Source of the DNA: UBA4416 sp943362175
GTDB taxonomy: Bacteria; Bacteroidota; Bacteroidia; B-17B0; Aurantibacillaceae
Direction: 5' to 3'
Assembly: GCA_943362175.1 (NCBI GenBank)
Contig: CALRIU020000011.1
Coordinates: 1-64,000 of the forward strand
Length of the DNA: 64,000 nucleotides
A program made the translations under genes and the position numbers. Numbering within the stretch: position 1 is the stretch's first letter; the number at the start of each line of letters is the position of its first letter. The notes under the pieces are model-generated. The model did not search any database. It worked only from the letters and a program-made list of their open reading frames with translations, and was not told the DNA's origin. Positions 62,520-64,000 of the stretch are shown one piece after another.

Positions 62520-64000
62520 TTATGAGGATAGGACGGCCTGTTGTTTCTGCCTCACCAGCAACAAACCGGCAGCCGTAACCAGGGCATTGATCACAATGAG
62601 CTCATTGCCCACCTGGTAGGTGGTATAGGGCGTGATCACATAATTGGCGAGCAGGTAAGTGACAACAGGCGCCAGGATACAGACCACGGGCACCAGGCGG
62701 TCGTTGAGGCTGATCTTTGTGAACAGGCCAAGGCTGAACAGGGCGAGCAAAGGCCCGTAGGTATAACCGGCAATCATCAGGATGGTATCGATGATGGCCC
62801 GCTGGTTGAGCAGGTCGAAGACAATAATGACCAGCCACATGAGGATGGCAAAGCCAATGTGGATCAAGGTGCGGCGTTTCGACTTTTGCTTTTCGCTCAG
62901 CTGCCCGTTGCGGTCGTACTCCAGCAAATCCACATAGGTGGATGTGGTCAGCGTGGTCAGCACACTGTCGGCGCTGCTAAAGGTGGCGGCTGTGAGCCCG
63001 ATGATGAAGATCAGGCCTGCAAACATCCCCAGGTGATTCAGCGCGAGGTTCGGAAATACCTTGTCAGTAATCACTTTCCCGGTTTCGGGGTTGGTTGGCA
63101 GGGCAATGCCGCTGGCATCGTAATACTGGAACAGCAGGGCTCCGAGGGCAAGGAAACATACCGTGACGATGACCATCACCACGCTGAACCAGAAAATATT
63201 TTTTTGTGCTTCGCCCAGGCTTTTGCAGCTTAGGTTTTTCTGCATCATATTCTGGTCGAGGCCGGTCATGGCAACGGCTATAAAAATGCCACCGATAAAT
63301 TCCTTGAAGAAGAAACTGGATTTATGCCAGTCCCAGAAAAAGGTATCCGAATAATCGGAGGCCACGATATTGGAAATGGCCTGTCCGAAGCCGATGTCCA
63401 TTTTGTTGATGATAACGATGATGGAGATGACAACGCCAAGCACCAGGAACAGCGACTGAAAGGTGTCCGTCCACACGAGGGTTTTGATCCCGCCTTTGTA
63501 GGTATACAACAGCATCAGGGCTAAAATGATGGAGACGCTGAGCCAGAAAGGGACATGGAAAGCGGTGATTCTGTCGAACACAAAAAACTGGATGACTCCG
63601 GTAGCGAGGAACAGGCGGCCGGAAGCGCCGAGGATGCGCGACAGGATAAAAAAGAAGGCGCCGGCTTTTTGCGTATGTTTTCCAAAACGGTTTTCGAGGT
63701 AGGTGTAAATGGAGATCACGTTCATCTTATAATAAATGGGAAGCAGCACTTTGGAAATGATGAAGTAACCGATGAAATAGCCGAGGACCAGTTGCAGGTA
63801 AGAGAAGTGAGAGGTCCCGATCTTTCCGGGAACCGATATATAGGTCACACCGCTCAGGGAATCGCCGATCATGCCGAAAGCCACGGCATACCAGGGAGAA
63901 GCCTTATTGCCCAGGAAGTAACTGTCTGCCGTTGAATTTCTGGAAGTAATATAGGCGATCAGCAATAAGCCTCCGAAATACAGGCAGATGCATAGAATAA
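62520..64000 (-). CDS. Sodium:solute symporter family protein (N-terminus cut off by window end)
   Basis: This is an SSS-family (SLC5-like) transporter that takes up an unknown solute with sodium. Helix-rich sequence with NSTADSYFLGNKASPWYAVA, GMIGDSLSGVTYISVPGKIG and GLTAATFSSADSVLTTLTTS is typical. TAATFSSADS is the conserved sodium-site region. The frame is open to the window edge: upstream of 63965 it continues as hydrophobic residues (ILCICLYFGGLLLIAY, first helix), so the real start is outside. About 493 codons are visible. It ends with a short hydrophilic tail. Confidence 0.92.
   Translation of the reverse strand, partial: ILCICLYFGGLLLIAYITSRNSTADSYFLGNKASPWYAVAFGMIGDSLSGVTYISVPGKIGTSHFSYLQLVLGYFIGYFIISKVLLPIYYKMNVISIYTYLENRFGKHTQKAGAFFFILSRILGASGRLFLATGVIQFFVFDRITAFHVPFWLSVSIILALMLLYTYKGGIKTLVWTDTFQSLFLVLGVVISIIVIINKMDIGFGQAISNIVASDYSDTFFWDWHKSSFFFKEFIGGIFIAVAMTGLDQNMMQKNLSCKSLGEAQKNIFWFSVVMVIVTVCFLALGALLFQYYDASGIALPTNPETGKVITDKVFPNLALNHLGMFAGLIFIIGLTAATFSSADSVLTTLTTSTYVDLLEYDRNGQLSEKQKSKRRTLIHIGFAILMWLVIIVFDLLNQRAIIDTILMIAGYTYGPLLALFSLGLFTKISLNDRLVPVVCILAPVVTYLLANYVITPYTTYQVGNELIVINALVTAAGLLLVRQKQQAVLSS

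Noticed and set aside
1..64000. CRISPR array, rRNA genes or a replication origin
   Set aside because: I saw no regularly spaced repeats, no rRNA sequence and no DnaA-box cluster in the window.

Overview
The window reads as chromosomal DNA from a gliding-type member of the Bacteroidota. The evidence is type IX secretion (T9SS) core genes (gldJ, a PorP/SprF-family gene, porU, porV), two T9SS cargo proteins with C-terminal sorting domains, a TonB-dependent receptor paired with a DUF4249 lipoprotein, DUF6089 and MuiA-type proteins, and Bacteroidota-style promoters (TAnnTTTG) without Shine-Dalgarno signals. The genus cannot be told from the sequence alone. Most of the window has even, moderate GC. 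About 18.6-25.2 kb is visibly AT-rich and carries mobile-element debris, so it looks acquired.

Layout. 0-3.8 kb: 5' part of recA, a structured interspersed repeat, and an Mla-like lipid ABC transporter (permease, ATPase, MCE protein). 3.9-10.6 kb: a T9SS cargo protein with dockerin-like and possibly cohesin-like parts, an O-antigen ligase/TPR protein, a MuiA-family protein, and a 4HB sensor-like protein paired with a Rnk/GreA-C protein. 11-18.6 kb: hemD, a complete RND efflux operon (small membrane protein, adaptor, pump, outer-membrane factor) and a TerC-family gene. 18.7-25.1 kb: AT-rich block with a LytS/LytTR two-component system, DUF4249 lipoprotein and TonB receptor, then decayed integrase and ISAon1-like remnants beside tRNA-Pro. 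25.2-36.7 kb: a second T9SS cargo, murF, gldJ and porP on the minus strand, diverging from porU-porV. 36.8-41.5 kb: second copy of the structured repeat, proline dehydrogenase, CBS protein, NAD kinase, enolase. 41.7-50.8 kb: assorted genes including an AraC-type regulator, a DUF6089 protein, a nitronate monooxygenase-like enzyme and an overlapping acyl-ligase/acyltransferase pair. 50.8-59.1 kb: envelope proteins, an M48 protease, and a tight operon of papain-like protease, esterase and methyltransferase. 59.2-64 kb: a glycosyltransferase, two methyltransferases and the 3' part of a sodium:solute symporter.

How the genes fit together. Much of the window serves the cell envelope: Mla transport, MurF, polysaccharide ligation, efflux, T9SS export and its cargo, and surface proteases. 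The best lead for something undescribed is a pair of about 265-318 nt non-coding elements (863-1180 and 36806-37070). They share both ends and keep three internal stems by compensatory base changes, although the stem sequences differ. Both lie just downstream of a gene and in the same orientation as that gene.
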